Source: Legionella qingyii (GTDB lineage Bacteria; Pseudomonadota; Gammaproteobacteria; Legionellales; Legionellaceae). From it: 64,000 bases of DNA. Numbering within the stretch: the stretch's first letter is position 1; every line of letters begins with the position of its first letter. This document shows, one piece after another, positions 29,486-38,752 of this stretch. The stretch is taken from the NCBI RefSeq assembly GCF_003184185.1, contig NZ_QHJG01000002.1:74900-138899 (forward strand), read 5' to 3'. The position numbers and the translations under genes were made by a program. A model generated the notes under the pieces. It did not search any database. It saw only the letters and a list, made by a program, of their open reading frames with translations, and was not told the DNA's origin.

Positions 29486-29914
29486 ATGAAGTTGAAGTCC
29501 TTATTATTTGCTCTTTGTTTTAGCTTGATTGGTCAAGCTTTTGCTGCAAATGCACACTTGCATCCAAAAGCTACAGAGGCTGACAAAAATCATAAACCTG
29601 CTGGTAAATCAATGATGTACCCAGGCTATTGCGAAATTGAAATCATCAATAACAGTGTTGATAATATTCGTGTATATGGTTCTTTTGATGATGGTGTTCC
29701 TTTAGATCCATTCACTATATTTTACTATGATGCACCTCATTACATCAATTTGTACTACTATGGTTACTGCCACTCTGGTATGAACCTTTTAATCCAATCT
29801 CCATATGGTACTATTTACTCAGGTTGGACTAATGTAAATAGCACTGTACGTATCGTTAATTACCTGAACAAAGGTATTAAAGGCGATAAAGTTGAGATTA
29901 CAGCAAAAAAATAA
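29486..29914 (+). CDS. Small Tyr-rich secreted protein, unknown function
   Basis: 142 residues. The start at 29486 is chosen because AAGGAG sits six bases upstream and the product then begins with a clean signal peptide (MKLKSLLFALCFSLIGQAFA, cut after AFA). The mature part is unusually rich in Tyr, Asn and Ser, with two cysteines (CEIEIIN near the start and YGYCHSG later), suggesting a beta-rich, disulfide-bonded periplasmic or secreted protein. No known domain was recognised. It has its own promoter and terminator, so it is a single-gene unit, probably strongly expressed. Confidence 0.75.
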   Translation: MKLKSLLFALCFSLIGQAFAANAHLHPKATEADKNHKPAGKSMMYPGYCEIEIINNSVDNIRVYGSFDDGVPLDPFTIFYYDAPHYINLYYYGYCHSGMNLLIQSPYGTIYSGWTNVNSTVRIVNYLNKGIKGDKVEITAKK

Positions 29915-29952
29915 GTAATTTCTAAAAATAAGTAATAGCTTATTTGACGATA

Positions 29953-29986
29953 GGGAAGTTGCATGCAAGTGCACCTTCCCTTTTTT
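29953..29986 (+). terminator. Intrinsic terminator
   Basis: GGGAAGTTGCA (from 29953) pairs with TGCACCTTCCC (ending 29980), followed directly by TTTTTT. It has the classic stem plus T-tract layout, 39 bp past the stop codon. Confidence 0.8.
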
Positions 29987-30008
29987 ATTTGTGTTTCAGG
30001 AGTTGTTC

Positions 30009-30383
30009 ATGAAGCGTTTAATCCCTTGCCTTTTGTTATTACCCTTTTTGACTTCATGTGAGATCACCGCGCCAGAATATTATGATGCTGGTTATTATCA
30101 CTCTGTTCCTCCGCGAGCAGAAATCTATGGTTTCGATGAGCGTCCTCATGACTACCGTCATCCTTCTCCTTATCATCGAGGTCATAAAAAAACAAATGGT
30201 GCACCTGTCCAGGCTAAAATACATGGCCATAATCAACAGACACATGGACATACTCCCAATCAAAAACAAGTTGTGGTAAACAATACAAATCAGAAAGATG
30301 TTCATGGACATGATGAGAAAAAAAATCAGGTGGTGAAACATCATCCTTCAGAATCTGGTTCCAAGGTTGTAGTTACTAAATAA
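30009..30383 (+). CDS. His/Gly-rich small lipoprotein
   Basis: 124 residues. The start at 30009 has CAGGAG just upstream and gives a lipoprotein signal with the lipobox LTSC (Cys near residue 17). The mature chain is low in hydrophobics and very rich in His, Asn, Gln and Lys, with recurring HGH motifs (KIHGHN, QTHGHT, DVHGHD). Such a composition could bind divalent metals such as zinc, nickel or copper, but this is inference. No domain was recognised. A hairpin with a T-tract follows. Confidence 0.7.
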   Translation: MKRLIPCLLLLPFLTSCEITAPEYYDAGYYHSVPPRAEIYGFDERPHDYRHPSPYHRGHKKTNGAPVQAKIHGHNQQTHGHTPNQKQVVVNNTNQKDVHGHDEKKNQVVKHHPSESGSKVVVTK

Positions 30384-30418
30384 TGAAAATAACTTTTGAA
30401 TGGAATCGATGTTTGATA

Positions 30419-30462
30419 TTCCTGGGTTATGCATGATCATAGCTCAGGATATGTGCTTTTTT
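30419..30462 (+). terminator. Intrinsic terminator after the His-rich lipoprotein gene
   Basis: TTCCTGGGTTATG and CATAGCTCAGGA pair imperfectly around GATCATG-like loop sequence (30419-30449), followed by TTTTTT at 30457-30462. Confidence 0.65.
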
Positions 30463-30561
30463 AAATCAAAATTCCAGTAATAATTCCGATTTATATTCAC
30501 AATTCGTAACCAGGTAAATTTTGTGGTAGTCTTATGAGGTTTTTCTTTAGGGGGTTTGGGG

Positions 30562-30870
30562 ATGCGTAACTCACTTAAAATGCTGTTTGTGGGACTTTTA
30601 TCTATAATTATTATAGCGTGTGTTGCTTCTCCTGGAAGTGAAAGCACAGGAGAGTTTTTGGATAGTTCGACTACCACTACTAAAGTAAAAGCAACCCTAG
30701 TGAATCAATTGGGGCGTACGGGTTTCGCAGTACAAGTTAAAACTTTTAAAGATGAAGTGCAACTCAGTGGTTTTGTTGCTACCCCAAGATTGAAGCAAAG
30801 AGCAGGGATTATTGCTGCAAGCGTGGATGGTGTTAGAAAGGTACGTAATGACATCATCGTTAGACCTTAA
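30562..30870 (+). CDS. BON-domain lipoprotein
   Basis: 102 residues. The TTG at 30556 is in frame, but the ATG at 30562 is preferred, with GGGGG upstream. A hydrophobic signal ends in a lipobox-like IIAC (Cys near 20). The remainder is a single BON domain: TTTKVKATLVNQ, VQVKTFKDEVQLSGFV and VDGVRKVRNDIIV. Such proteins (OsmY/DolP-like) bind membranes in the periplasm and are often stress linked. It ends 21 bp before glyA. Confidence 0.85.
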   Translation: MRNSLKMLFVGLLSIIIIACVASPGSESTGEFLDSSTTTTKVKATLVNQLGRTGFAVQVKTFKDEVQLSGFVATPRLKQRAGIIAASVDGVRKVRNDIIVRP

Positions 30871-30891
30871 CCATTTTCCCAAGGATTACTC

Positions 30892-32145
30892 ATGTTTGAC
30901 CAAAGCTATACTATAGAAAATTTTGATGATGAATTATTTCAAGCGATTGTTGATGAACAACGCCGGCAAGAAGAGCATGTAGAGCTTATTGCATCGGAAA
31001 ATTATGTAAGTCCACGTGTTTTGCAGGCACAAGGTTCTGTATTAACTAACAAATATGCTGAAGGGTACCCGGGCAAACGTTATTATGGCGGATGTGAGTA
31101 TGTTGATGTCGCTGAAGAGTTAGCAATTGCCCGCGCTAAAAAACTATTTTCAGCAGATTATGTAAATGTTCAACCTCATTCTGGATCGCAAGCTAATGCG
31201 GCCGTAATGATGGCTCTATTAGCTCCTGGTGACGTCATTTTAGGTATGTCATTACCTCACGGCGGTCATTTAACCCATGGCTCCAAAGTTAATTTTTCTG
31301 GAAAGCTTTATGATGCAATTCCTTATGGAGTTGATGCAAATACCGGTTTAATTGATTACGATTTATTAGAACGTTTAGCCGTAGAACATAAACCTAAACT
31401 AATCATTGCCGGATTTTCTGCTTACTCACGTGTCCTTGATTGGCCACGGTTTAGAGCTATAGCAGATAAGGTCGGTGCCTACTTAATGGCTGATATTGCG
31501 CATGTTGCCGGATTGATTGCTGTAGGTCTTTATCCTTCTCCAGTACCTTATGCTGATGTAGTAACCACAACTACCCATAAAACACTCAGAGGACCAAGAG
31601 GTGGAATGATTTTATGTCGTGCTAACGAGGAAATAGAGAAAAAATTGAATTCATCTGTTTTTCCTGGTAACCAAGGCGGACCATTAATGCATGTGATCGC
31701 TGCCAAAGCAGTTTCTTTTGCTGAGGCCTTACTACCTGAATTTAAAACTTATCAACAGCAAGTATTGTTGAATGCCAAGACTATGGCCTCAGTGCTTATG
31801 AGTCGTGGTTATAAAATTGTTTCAGGCGGCACAGACAATCATTTATTATTGGTTGATTTAATAGACAAGAATATCACGGGTAAAGATGCCGACTCAGCTT
31901 TAGATAAAGCAAATATTACCGTGAACAAAAACACAGTCCCTAATGATCCTCGCTCTCCTTTTGTAACCAGTGGCTTACGTTTGGGAACTCCTGCGGTTAC
32001 AACAAGAGGATTTAAAGAAAAAGAAATGACGCTTTTATCCAATTGGATAGCAGATATTCTTGATGATATTAACAATGAGGCGACCATAGCAAAAGTTAAA
32101 GAACAAGTACTGCTTTTGTGTCGTGAGTTTCCGGTTTATGGATAA
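30892..32145 (+). CDS. glyA: Serine hydroxymethyltransferase
   Basis: 417 residues, the same as E. coli GlyA. A PLP enzyme that interconverts serine and glycine while loading tetrahydrofolate with a one-carbon unit. The Schiff-base lysine is in [16 protein letters not shown]. The N-terminal [16 protein letters not shown] block (reading [12 protein letters not shown]) is standard. It is followed after two bases by nrdR, as is common in gamma-proteobacteria, where glycine/one-carbon supply and dNTP regulation lie together. Confidence 0.97.
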   Translation: MFDQSYTIENFDDELFQAIVDEQRRQEEHVELIASENYVSPRVLQAQGSVLTNKYAEGYPGKRYYGGCEYVDVAEELAIARAKKLFSADYVNVQPHSGSQANAAVMMALLAPGDVILGMSLPHGGHLTHGSKVNFSGKLYDAIPYGVDANTGLIDYDLLERLAVEHKPKLIIAGFSAYSRVLDWPRFRAIADKVGAYLMADIAHVAGLIAVGLYPSPVPYADVVTTTTHKTLRGPRGGMILCRANEEIEKKLNSSVFPGNQGGPLMHVIAAKAVSFAEALLPEFKTYQQQVLLNAKTMASVLMSRGYKIVSGGTDNHLLLVDLIDKNITGKDADSALDKANITVNKNTVPNDPRSPFVTSGLRLGTPAVTTRGFKEKEMTLLSNWIADILDDINNEATIAKVKEQVLLLCREFPVYG

Positions 32146-32147
32146 TT

Positions 32148-32600
32148 ATGTTTTGCCCGTTTTGCCATGCAGAAGAAACTAAAGTAGTAGACTCACGCCT
32201 GGTCGCTGAAGGTGCCCAGGTGCGAAGAAGACGAGAATGTCTTGTATGTCATGAACGTTTTACTACTTTTGAAACAGCTGAATTAATTATGCCGTTAATT
32301 GTAAAACGTGATGGCAGGCGTGAACCTTTTAATATTGATAATTTACGCTCAGGTATGTTGCGTGCTTTGGAAAAACGGCCTGTCAGTGTTGATGCATTAG
32401 AGGCATCGATTATTGCGATTACACAGGAAATTCGCCGTCGCGGAGAACGAGAGATTGACTCTCAGATCATTGGTGAATTGGTCATGAAGGAATTATATAG
32501 TTTGGATCATGTAGCTTACGTGCGTTTTGCTTCTGTTTATAAACGCTTTAAGGACGTAAGTGACTTCAGACAAACTATAGACCAGATGAATAAAGACTAG
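32148..32600 (+). CDS. nrdR: Transcriptional repressor NrdR
   Basis: 150 residues, standard length. An N-terminal zinc ribbon ([15 protein letters not shown] and [12 protein letters not shown]) that binds NrdR boxes ahead of ribonucleotide reductase genes is followed by an ATP-cone domain that senses dATP. It is very tightly spaced after glyA (two bases). No NrdR box was searched for. Confidence 0.97.
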   Translation: MFCPFCHAEETKVVDSRLVAEGAQVRRRRECLVCHERFTTFETAELIMPLIVKRDGRREPFNIDNLRSGMLRALEKRPVSVDALEASIIAITQEIRRRGEREIDSQIIGELVMKELYSLDHVAYVRFASVYKRFKDVSDFRQTIDQMNKD

Positions 32601-32695
32601 GGTAAAAATTTACTTGTTGATGTAACGCAATATGTTCGCGGAACATAACTCCAATAAGGCGAATTATTAATACCCTGGTGTTCGCTATTTTTATG

Positions 32696-32720
32696 CCCCT
32701 CTCAATGAGAGGGGAGTTTT
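32696..32720 (+). terminator. Hairpin between nrdR and nusB
   Basis: CCCCTCTC (32696-32703), AAT, GAGAGGGG (32707-32714), then AGTTTT. A perfect 8-bp GC-rich stem with a short T-tract, so glyA-nrdR and nusB-thiL are probably separate transcripts or separated by an attenuator. Confidence 0.7.
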
Positions 32721-32752
32721 ATAGATGTTTATAAAGAATTCATGAGGTTAAG

Positions 32753-33196
32753 GTGGAAAAGCAGTCAATAAGCGGTAAAAGAAAAGCCAGAAAATTAGCA
32801 CTTCAGGCTCTTTATCAATGGTTAATGTCTGGAAGTGATTTACATGAAATCGAAGCACAATTTCGAATCGTTAACAATATGGATAAAGTGGATGTAGATT
32901 ATTTTTGCCGTATTTTGCATGGCGTTCCAGCCCATGTTGAAACATTGGAAACAAACATTACTCCTTTTCTTGATAGAGAAATTACTGGCTTAAATCCAAT
33001 TGAACTGACTGTATTACGTATTGGTTCTTTTGAATTATTATATTGCCCTGAAATTCCTTATAAAGTCGTGCTTGATGAATCAATATCATTGACTAAAGAA
33101 TTTGGTTCCCAAGATGGGCATCGCTATGTCAATGGTGTATTACATAGTTTGGCCCAACAAGTACGCTCCGTCGAAATCAGTCATAACTATGGATGA
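32753..33196 (+). CDS. nusB: Transcription antitermination factor NusB
   Basis: 147 residues. An all-helical RNA-binding factor that acts with NusE (S10) in rRNA antitermination. The family blocks ARKLALQALYQW, then FLDREITGLNPIELTVLRIGSFEL, then PYKVVLDESISLTKEFG are clear. The start is GTG at 32753. It overlaps thiL by 8 bases. In many relatives ribH lies between nrdR and nusB; here riboflavin genes are absent from this position. Confidence 0.95.
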   Translation: MEKQSISGKRKARKLALQALYQWLMSGSDLHEIEAQFRIVNNMDKVDVDYFCRILHGVPAHVETLETNITPFLDREITGLNPIELTVLRIGSFELLYCPEIPYKVVLDESISLTKEFGSQDGHRYVNGVLHSLAQQVRSVEISHNYG

Positions 33197-34142
33197 GTTC
33201 TCACTTATTGAGCATTTTTTTAAACCACTAGATTATGAACGTGATGATGTACTGTTAGGTATTGGAGATGATGCTGCCTGTATATGTGTTCCCCATGAAA
33301 TGAATTTACTGGTGAGCATGGATACTCTGGTTTCAGGAGTACATTTTCTCCCACATTGGAATGCCTATGATATTGCATGCAGATCAGTCATGGTTAATGT
33401 GAGCGATATGGCCGCTATGGCGGCAAAGCCTTCTTGGATTACTCTTGCTCTAACCTTACCAGAACTCAATCAGCGGTGGCTTGCTTTATTTGCTCAAGGA
33501 TTAAAAGATTCGCTCAACCAATTTGATATGACTTTAATAGGTGGCGATACAACCCATGGTCCTTTATCGATTACACTTACTATTTTTGGGACTGCACCCA
33601 AAAGTAAAGTGATATCACGTGGTGGAGCTAAACCTGGTGACATTATTGTAGTTTCAGGTGAGTTGGGTGCTGCTGCTTTGGCAGTTAAATTTCTTGAAAA
33701 TCAAGACATTTCTGCGCAAGATAAAGGGGAGTTAATGGATAAATTATTATACCCTAAGCCTCGAGTTGATTTAATTGAATTTTTAAGATGTCATGCAACT
33801 GCAGCTATAGATATTTCGGATGGGCTTAGTGCAGATTTAAACCATATCTGTGTTGCGAGTGGAGTTGGCGCCTGTCTTAATAAAGAGGCAATTCCAGTAC
33901 ATCCCTTGCTTTATAAGTATTGGACTGATAATGCACTAGATTTGGCTTTGACTGGCGGCGATGACTATGAATTATGTTTTACTGTACCTGAACATCATTT
34001 GTCCTCATTATTGAGCGATTTTAATAGTGCTAATTTGCATTGTTATCCCATCGGAGTAGTTGAGGAGAGAGCTGGTTTAAGAATGAAAGATGCAAACAAT
34101 CACTACCATGAGTTAAAACCAACAGGATACTCCCATTTTTAG
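33189..34142 (+). CDS. thiL: Thiamine-monophosphate kinase
   Basis: 317 residues. Phosphorylates thiamine monophosphate to the diphosphate cofactor. The PurM/AIR synthase-like fold is marked by GIGDDAACI and the following DTLVSGVHF, then MVNVSDMAAMAAKP and the C-terminal GGDDYELCF. The frame is open upstream inside nusB, but the ATG at 33189 gives the normal N-terminus (MDEFSLIEHFF). The 8-base overlap with nusB indicates coupling. Confidence 0.96.
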   Translation: MDEFSLIEHFFKPLDYERDDVLLGIGDDAACICVPHEMNLLVSMDTLVSGVHFLPHWNAYDIACRSVMVNVSDMAAMAAKPSWITLALTLPELNQRWLALFAQGLKDSLNQFDMTLIGGDTTHGPLSITLTIFGTAPKSKVISRGGAKPGDIIVVSGELGAAALAVKFLENQDISAQDKGELMDKLLYPKPRVDLIEFLRCHATAAIDISDGLSADLNHICVASGVGACLNKEAIPVHPLLYKYWTDNALDLALTGGDDYELCFTVPEHHLSSLLSDFNSANLHCYPIGVVEERAGLRMKDANNHYHELKPTGYSHF

Positions 34143-34237
34143 CCTAGGGACGCAAAAAGAACTCAGAGGGTAGTGACTATTGTAAGTTAATGCATTTTGA
34201 TCCAACCTTTAAGATTAGCTAAGTAAGAGAATAAGAA

Positions 34238-34720
34238 ATGAAACAAATAAATTTAGCAAAAAAAGTTTTTCAGGATCCTACTTATTTCATTGCCTTTGGT
34301 TTTGGTAGTGGTTTAATGCCGACAGCGCCAGGAACATGGGGCACATTAGCTGCAATACCTGTGTATTTACTGCTTATGGGTACCAATTGGCTGGTTTATC
34401 TTTTTTTTACGCTTATTGCATTTTTATTGGGTGTGTGGGTATGTGAGAAAGTTTCACAAGATTTGGGTGTGCATGATTATAAAGGAATCGTTTGGGATGA
34501 GGTTGTAGGCTATTTGTTAACTATGTTTATGGCACCCCAGGGAGTCAAATGGATGATCTGTGGTTTTATTTTGTTTCGAATTTTTGATATTTGGAAACCA
34601 CAACCTATTGATTACGTCGATCAAAGAGTACGTGGTGGTTTTGGAATTATGTTTGATGATGTATTGGCTGCAGTGCCTTCCTGGATATTGATGCAACTTT
34701 TAGCATGGAGTTTTGCCTAA
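34238..34720 (+). CDS. pgpA: Phosphatidylglycerophosphatase A
   Basis: 160 residues. An inner-membrane phosphatase that completes phosphatidylglycerol synthesis. The N-terminal GFGSGLMPTAPGTWGTLAAIP motif (of which SGLMPTAPGTWGT is the signature) and the IVWDEVVGYLLT block are characteristic, along with several membrane helices. The nusB-thiL-pgpA order is common in gamma-proteobacteria. The stop overlaps the next start (TAATG at 34718-34722). Confidence 0.95.
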   Translation: MKQINLAKKVFQDPTYFIAFGFGSGLMPTAPGTWGTLAAIPVYLLLMGTNWLVYLFFTLIAFLLGVWVCEKVSQDLGVHDYKGIVWDEVVGYLLTMFMAPQGVKWMICGFILFRIFDIWKPQPIDYVDQRVRGGFGIMFDDVLAAVPSWILMQLLAWSFA

Positions 34721-35781
34721 TGAATGAGAACCATAAAGAGCTCATTAGCATGGGCTTAACTGTTGGAATTGTAATTCTTAGTCTATTTATTATTCATCGT
34801 TTTATCCCATCATTAATATGGGCTTCCATAATTGTTATCGCTACTTATCCCTTATATGAAAAATGGCGTATTTTTTTTGGGAACAAAAATAACTTATCCG
34901 CTTTACTATTTACGACTTTAATTGGTTTGTTGTTTTTACTTCCTTTAAGCTGGTTATTGGGACTGTTGATTAAGGAATTACAGATATTTATTAATTTTCT
35001 TCAAGAGATTAATCAACAAGGTGGTGCTGCCCCAGGATTTTTAAGAGACTTTCCATTATTCGGAAATGATTTAGTTAATTATTGGGATGAGCATATTGGT
35101 AAGCCAGGAATGATTAAGAGTTTATTGTCTAATGTTCACTTATCGCTGACACCTACGAGCTATTATGTGAAACAAATAGGGGCAAGTTTAGCTCATCGTA
35201 GCGTCCAATTAGGCTTCACTTTGTTAAGCTTATTTTTCTTTTATCGTGATGGCGATCAATTATTATCGCAGATTTACCATGTAGGGGAATATTGCTTGGG
35301 AAAAAGATGGTTTCGTTATGCAGATAGATTACCCAGAGCATTGAGGGCTACAGTTAATGGAACCATAGTAGTAGGACTTGGAGTAGGTATCTTAATGGGA
35401 GTCTGTTATGGTTTGGTTGGTTTCCCTGCACCTACCTTAGTCGGATTTATAACTGCACTCGCAGCAATGATCCCATTTGTTGTTCCTATAGTTTTTATTA
35501 CGGTAGCAATGGTTCTGTTTTCATTAGGCAGTATGATTGGTGCAATCGTAGTCTTGGTTTGGGGAACCCTTGTGATGTTTGTTGCAGATCACTTTGTTAA
35601 ACCTGCTTTGATTGGTGGTGCAATTGAATTACCCTTTTTAGCGGTATTATTTGGAATTCTGGGTGGAGTCGAAACTTTAGGTTTGCTTGGTTTATTTGTT
35701 GGTCCTTTGGTTATGGTTTTATTTATGACTTTATGGCAAGAGCCGCAGATTTTGAGTCCTAAAAAAACACTTCAGTATTAA
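34720..35781 (+). CDS. AI-2E family transporter (PerM-like)
   Basis: 353 residues with about eight membrane segments in the AI-2E exporter arrangement: two at the N-terminus, a long periplasmic/cytosolic loop, then a set of hydrophobic segments ending in FGILGGVETLGLLGLFVGPLVMV. The ATG at 34720 overlaps the pgpA stop (TAATG); the ATG at 34705 would add five residues only. Family members have been linked to quorum-signal export, Na+/H+ exchange or other roles, so no substrate is assigned. Confidence 0.88.
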   Translation: MNENHKELISMGLTVGIVILSLFIIHRFIPSLIWASIIVIATYPLYEKWRIFFGNKNNLSALLFTTLIGLLFLLPLSWLLGLLIKELQIFINFLQEINQQGGAAPGFLRDFPLFGNDLVNYWDEHIGKPGMIKSLLSNVHLSLTPTSYYVKQIGASLAHRSVQLGFTLLSLFFFYRDGDQLLSQIYHVGEYCLGKRWFRYADRLPRALRATVNGTIVVGLGVGILMGVCYGLVGFPAPTLVGFITALAAMIPFVVPIVFITVAMVLFSLGSMIGAIVVLVWGTLVMFVADHFVKPALIGGAIELPFLAVLFGILGGVETLGLLGLFVGPLVMVLFMTLWQEPQILSPKKTLQY

Positions 35782-35813
35782 CAAAAGAATTAATGTATGG
35801 ACTAATCGTTTAC

Positions 35814-35847
35814 GACCCGTCGCCTCAGATGTTGAAGACGATGGGTC
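35814..35847 (+). terminator. Hairpin after the AI-2E transporter gene
   Basis: GACCCGTCG and CGATGGGTC pair with one mismatch around a loop of about 16 bases, 33 bp past the stop codon. The T-tract is weak. Confidence 0.4.
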
Positions 35848-35929
35848 AATTGATTTTGACATTGATTATAAAACCGTGTCTCATAGAGCCCTCAGTGTGC
35901 TCGGGATGAGCTGACGAATCAAGATAAAA

Positions 35930-36571
35930 TTACTTATAATTACATTGATCAAAGCGATAAACGACACCGACATTACCCATCTGAACTTGGAGCGTCTTTC
36001 CAAAATCGTCGTTACTGGCTGTTGCCAAATAACGATAGGAGGCATTCAATGCCCAATTTTCTGCAAAATTAAAAGTTAGTCCAGCAGTTCCCTGATAGGC
36101 AAAGGCACCTTCTGTGACGCCAAAGGAGGCTGCTCCAAAGGGACCTGTACTGTTCAAAGAAGTCTTAATATAAGCATATCCAATACCTAATCCTAAGAAA
36201 GGAGAAATTGTCGGCATGATAACATCAGCAAAATCATAATAAATATTCGCCATACCTACGTTAGCATTAGTGTTACCTGATACCCCAGTTTGATCAATTA
36301 AGTCAACATCAAAGTCTTTGGTATTAGCTCGTAAGTAGGTGTACTCTAATTCATAACGGATAGGATTACTTTGATAGCCTAAACGTACCCCGGCGTTATA
36401 GCCATTTTCATAAGCGACATCATCAAACAGAAATCCCAAATGATATTTTGATACATTTCCAGATATGTGAGTATATCCACCAAATACGCTGGAATACCAT
36501 CCATTGACTGGTACTGCAGCTACAGCAATACCACTAGATAATAAAGTAGCTGAAAAAAAAGCAAATTTCAT
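35930..36571 (-). CDS. Outer-membrane beta-barrel protein
   Basis: 213 residues with a signal peptide (MKFAFFSATLLSSGIAVAA, cut after AVA). The rest alternates aromatic and small residues in short beta strands (GWYSSVFGGYTHISGN, YELEYTYLRANTKDF, SPFLGLGIGYAYIKTS, WALNASYRYLATA), typical of an eight-stranded OmpA/Opa-like barrel. It ends NYK rather than in aromatic Phe, so the usual C-terminal Phe signal is absent but YRF lies seven residues before the end. It has its own promoter. The function is unknown; adhesion or immune exposure is possible. Confidence 0.85.
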   Translation of the reverse strand: MKFAFFSATLLSSGIAVAAVPVNGWYSSVFGGYTHISGNVSKYHLGFLFDDVAYENGYNAGVRLGYQSNPIRYELEYTYLRANTKDFDVDLIDQTGVSGNTNANVGMANIYYDFADVIMPTISPFLGLGIGYAYIKTSLNSTGPFGAASFGVTEGAFAYQGTAGLTFNFAENWALNASYRYLATASNDDFGKTLQVQMGNVGVVYRFDQCNYK

Positions 36572-36604
36572 AACATCCCTTTGTTATTATTTTTTTGTCG
36601 AATC

Positions 36605-36632
36605 ATGTTAACGTGTTACTTTAAATTTGCAA
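36605..36632 (-). promoter_or_regulatory. Promoter of the outer-membrane barrel gene
   Basis: On the minus strand, TTGCAA (36632-36627), a 16-base spacer and TAACAT (36610-36605) form a sigma-70-like promoter about 35 bp upstream of the start codon, in AT-rich DNA. Confidence 0.45.
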
Positions 36633-36730
36633 GTATTAGACACGCATATTTTTTGGAAATAAGAATGATGGATATACTTTTTGATTATAAAAAAAATTGT
36701 AATTTCCGTACCATTTGCCAGCGATATTCT

Positions 36731-36746
36731 AGGGTCTGTTGACAAT
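36731..36746. repeat. Single end of a family C element
   Basis: AGGGTCTGTTGACAAT matches the ends of the element at 42615-42751. No partner end was seen nearby, so this is a remnant or an end fragment. The remainder of the gap 36750-37200 has no gene I can support; it contains short, degenerate open stretches that may be remains of coding DNA. Confidence 0.4.
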
Positions 36747-37225
36747 TTCTTCATTAGCCTATGTACCACGCTTTATACAGGGAATCCAGTAAAGACTGCA
36801 TTAAAAATAGGTAGTTTCCTCGATATAAACAGAAACAATTAAACTGCTATGAATTTAAAAGATGGAATGTCCTTATGGCAAAATTTGGAACAATGTCTAT
36901 ACTTCCAATTGGCATTTCTTATTTAAGAATACCTTATATGAGGAGATGCCGACGCCAACAAGGATTAAAGCGAACGCTCGATATATTTATTAGAGCAAAA
37001 GTTTTAAAGCTAAAGTGACTCAATTTTTATCTTTCGGAAGATGCAAGTCTAGGCCATCGGCTAATGGAATGATGTTTAGGAAAAAGCAATTGTTAGAACT
37101 TAGCGCGATGTAGAAAAATTAACATGACTATACGCATGCGATCAATTTAGCATAATAATTTTCTACTTGTATAAAATAAACATTAATGTAATGATGAATT
37201 TTGCATCATGAAAAGGAGTTTCAAA

Positions 37226-38704
37226 ATGCCAAAAAAAAAATCATTGAAAATACCTAAAGAATTTGTTGAACAAGTAGTAGCTATAATTGCAAATGAATCA
37301 GAGGAAGGACGCAAAAAAATAGTCGCTATTGCTCAAAGAGCAGAAAAAAATTATCAGCGTCCCGTAAAATCATGGCTAACAGGTTGGGTTTATCAGTACA
37401 CCAGAACTCGTGGTGAAAAAATTGAACAATCAATTAATGTGATGAAAGATTTTCCTGATGCTTTTACTCGATTGCAAGAGTTAAAGCTCATGATTAGCGA
37501 TGGTGAGTGGAATGTAAATAGCTCTTATAATTATTTCCTCTTTCTTGAATTAATCGATGCGGTACCCGACTATCAAGTCGTTGAAGACGCTCAGCTTCCT
37601 AAATTCATTATGGAGCTTAAAGAGGAAGTATTAATAGAGATTAATAGCTTTATGGCCCAATATAAGGCGACATTGGAAGATAAGAAAAATCGAGAAATTG
37701 AACGTCAAGCAGCACTGCAAAAAGCACTGCAAGCATCCGAAAACGTGCTAGTCTTTAATAATCTTGCTGCAGCAAAAGAGCAATCCTCCGCACAACAAGA
37801 TAAAGTTGTTTTTACTTTAAGTTATAAAAATTCTCAATGGCAACTTTCTTGGGTTGATGCAACGGGAGAGGTATATCCTCTGACTCCGAGCGAAGAGCTG
37901 TCACAGAAGCTGGCGACATTTGAAAACCGAGACGTAGAAAAATTAAACTCTGTGCATTTAAAACAAATTAAACGAGAGTGCCTCAAAGCAAGAGAAGAAT
38001 ACCTTGCTAAAATTCAATTACTCATCAATCCAGAGAATCCCAAAACAAACCTTGCATTAACTAACGAAGATCTTGCTGTAAAAGGTATTACTTCAACTTT
38101 TGTATTACGACATACAGAAAAAGAAGGGACGAGCCTCTGGTGGATTAACAGCATGGGTAGTGCAAATAAAATTTCATTAACAGATTATCCTAAGCTGGAT
38201 TCCTGGTTGGCCAATCAGAAAGGAGCATTTAAAGACGCAGATGTTTTGCAATTAAAAGCATATTTATTGCAATTGAACACCGCTCAATCAATTGCTTCAT
38301 CGAAACTAGATAAAATGAATAGTATGTTTTCTCAGATATTGCAAAATAAAAATAAGCAGAATCAACAAGCAGTTGATGAGATGAAGAAAACAGCTCCTGG
38401 CCAAGGCAGGATAAACATGAAGAAATTTGCGCTTATCGAGAAACATCTGAAGTCTCGAATAGAAAATGTAACTACCAACAAACCTATTTTATCTAAGGAA
38501 GAGGTTGTTGATGAGACTGATACAGAAGAGAAATCTACTTTCTCTAAACAAGAAGTTGTTAAAGAGACCACGGTAGAACATTCTAAAAAATTAGATAAAA
38601 ATAGATATGAAGCTCTTTCACAGTTACCGACTTTTTGGCAACAACGTAAAATTGCTGCAGAACAATCGGCAATTGAGGAAATGAAATCTTTAACTAATGG
38701 TTAG
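37226..38704 (+). CDS. Candidate Legionella effector with a duplicated internal module
   Basis: 492 residues, mostly helical, charged and without signal peptide or membrane segment. The ATG at 37226 is chosen because AAGGAG lies nine bases upstream; the ATG at 37208 overlaps that site. A module is present twice: residues about 195-255 (from VVFTLSYKNSQWQLSWVDAT) and about 293-355 (from STFVLRHTEKEGTSLWWINS). Each has a beta-like start with a central Trp, then a P-S/T-rich linker and a helix ending LxQIK or LxAYL. The C-terminus has a Glu-rich, Ser/Thr-ended tail (AIEEMKSLTNG), consistent with a Dot/Icm secretion signal. It has its own terminator. No enzyme motif was recognised. Confidence 0.75.
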   Translation: MPKKKSLKIPKEFVEQVVAIIANESEEGRKKIVAIAQRAEKNYQRPVKSWLTGWVYQYTRTRGEKIEQSINVMKDFPDAFTRLQELKLMISDGEWNVNSSYNYFLFLELIDAVPDYQVVEDAQLPKFIMELKEEVLIEINSFMAQYKATLEDKKNREIERQAALQKALQASENVLVFNNLAAAKEQSSAQQDKVVFTLSYKNSQWQLSWVDATGEVYPLTPSEELSQKLATFENRDVEKLNSVHLKQIKRECLKAREEYLAKIQLLINPENPKTNLALTNEDLAVKGITSTFVLRHTEKEGTSLWWINSMGSANKISLTDYPKLDSWLANQKGAFKDADVLQLKAYLLQLNTAQSIASSKLDKMNSMFSQILQNKNKQNQQAVDEMKKTAPGQGRINMKKFALIEKHLKSRIENVTTNKPILSKEEVVDETDTEEKSTFSKQEVVKETTVEHSKKLDKNRYEALSQLPTFWQQRKIAAEQSAIEEMKSLTNG

Positions 38705-38716
38705 TTTTTATGCTCT

Positions 38717-38752
38717 CCCCGGTGTGCCAACAAAACCGGGGTAAATTATTTT
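38717..38752 (+). terminator. Intrinsic terminator of the duplicated-module gene
   Basis: CCCCGGT (38717-38723) and ACCGGGG (38735-38741) form a perfect 7-bp stem, followed by TAAATTATTTT. It lies 13 bp after the stop codon. Confidence 0.75.

Noticed and set aside
36750..37200. Possible transposase remnant in the gap before the duplicated-module gene
   Set aside because: Short stretches look like decayed coding DNA, but no frame or motif could be matched to a transposase.
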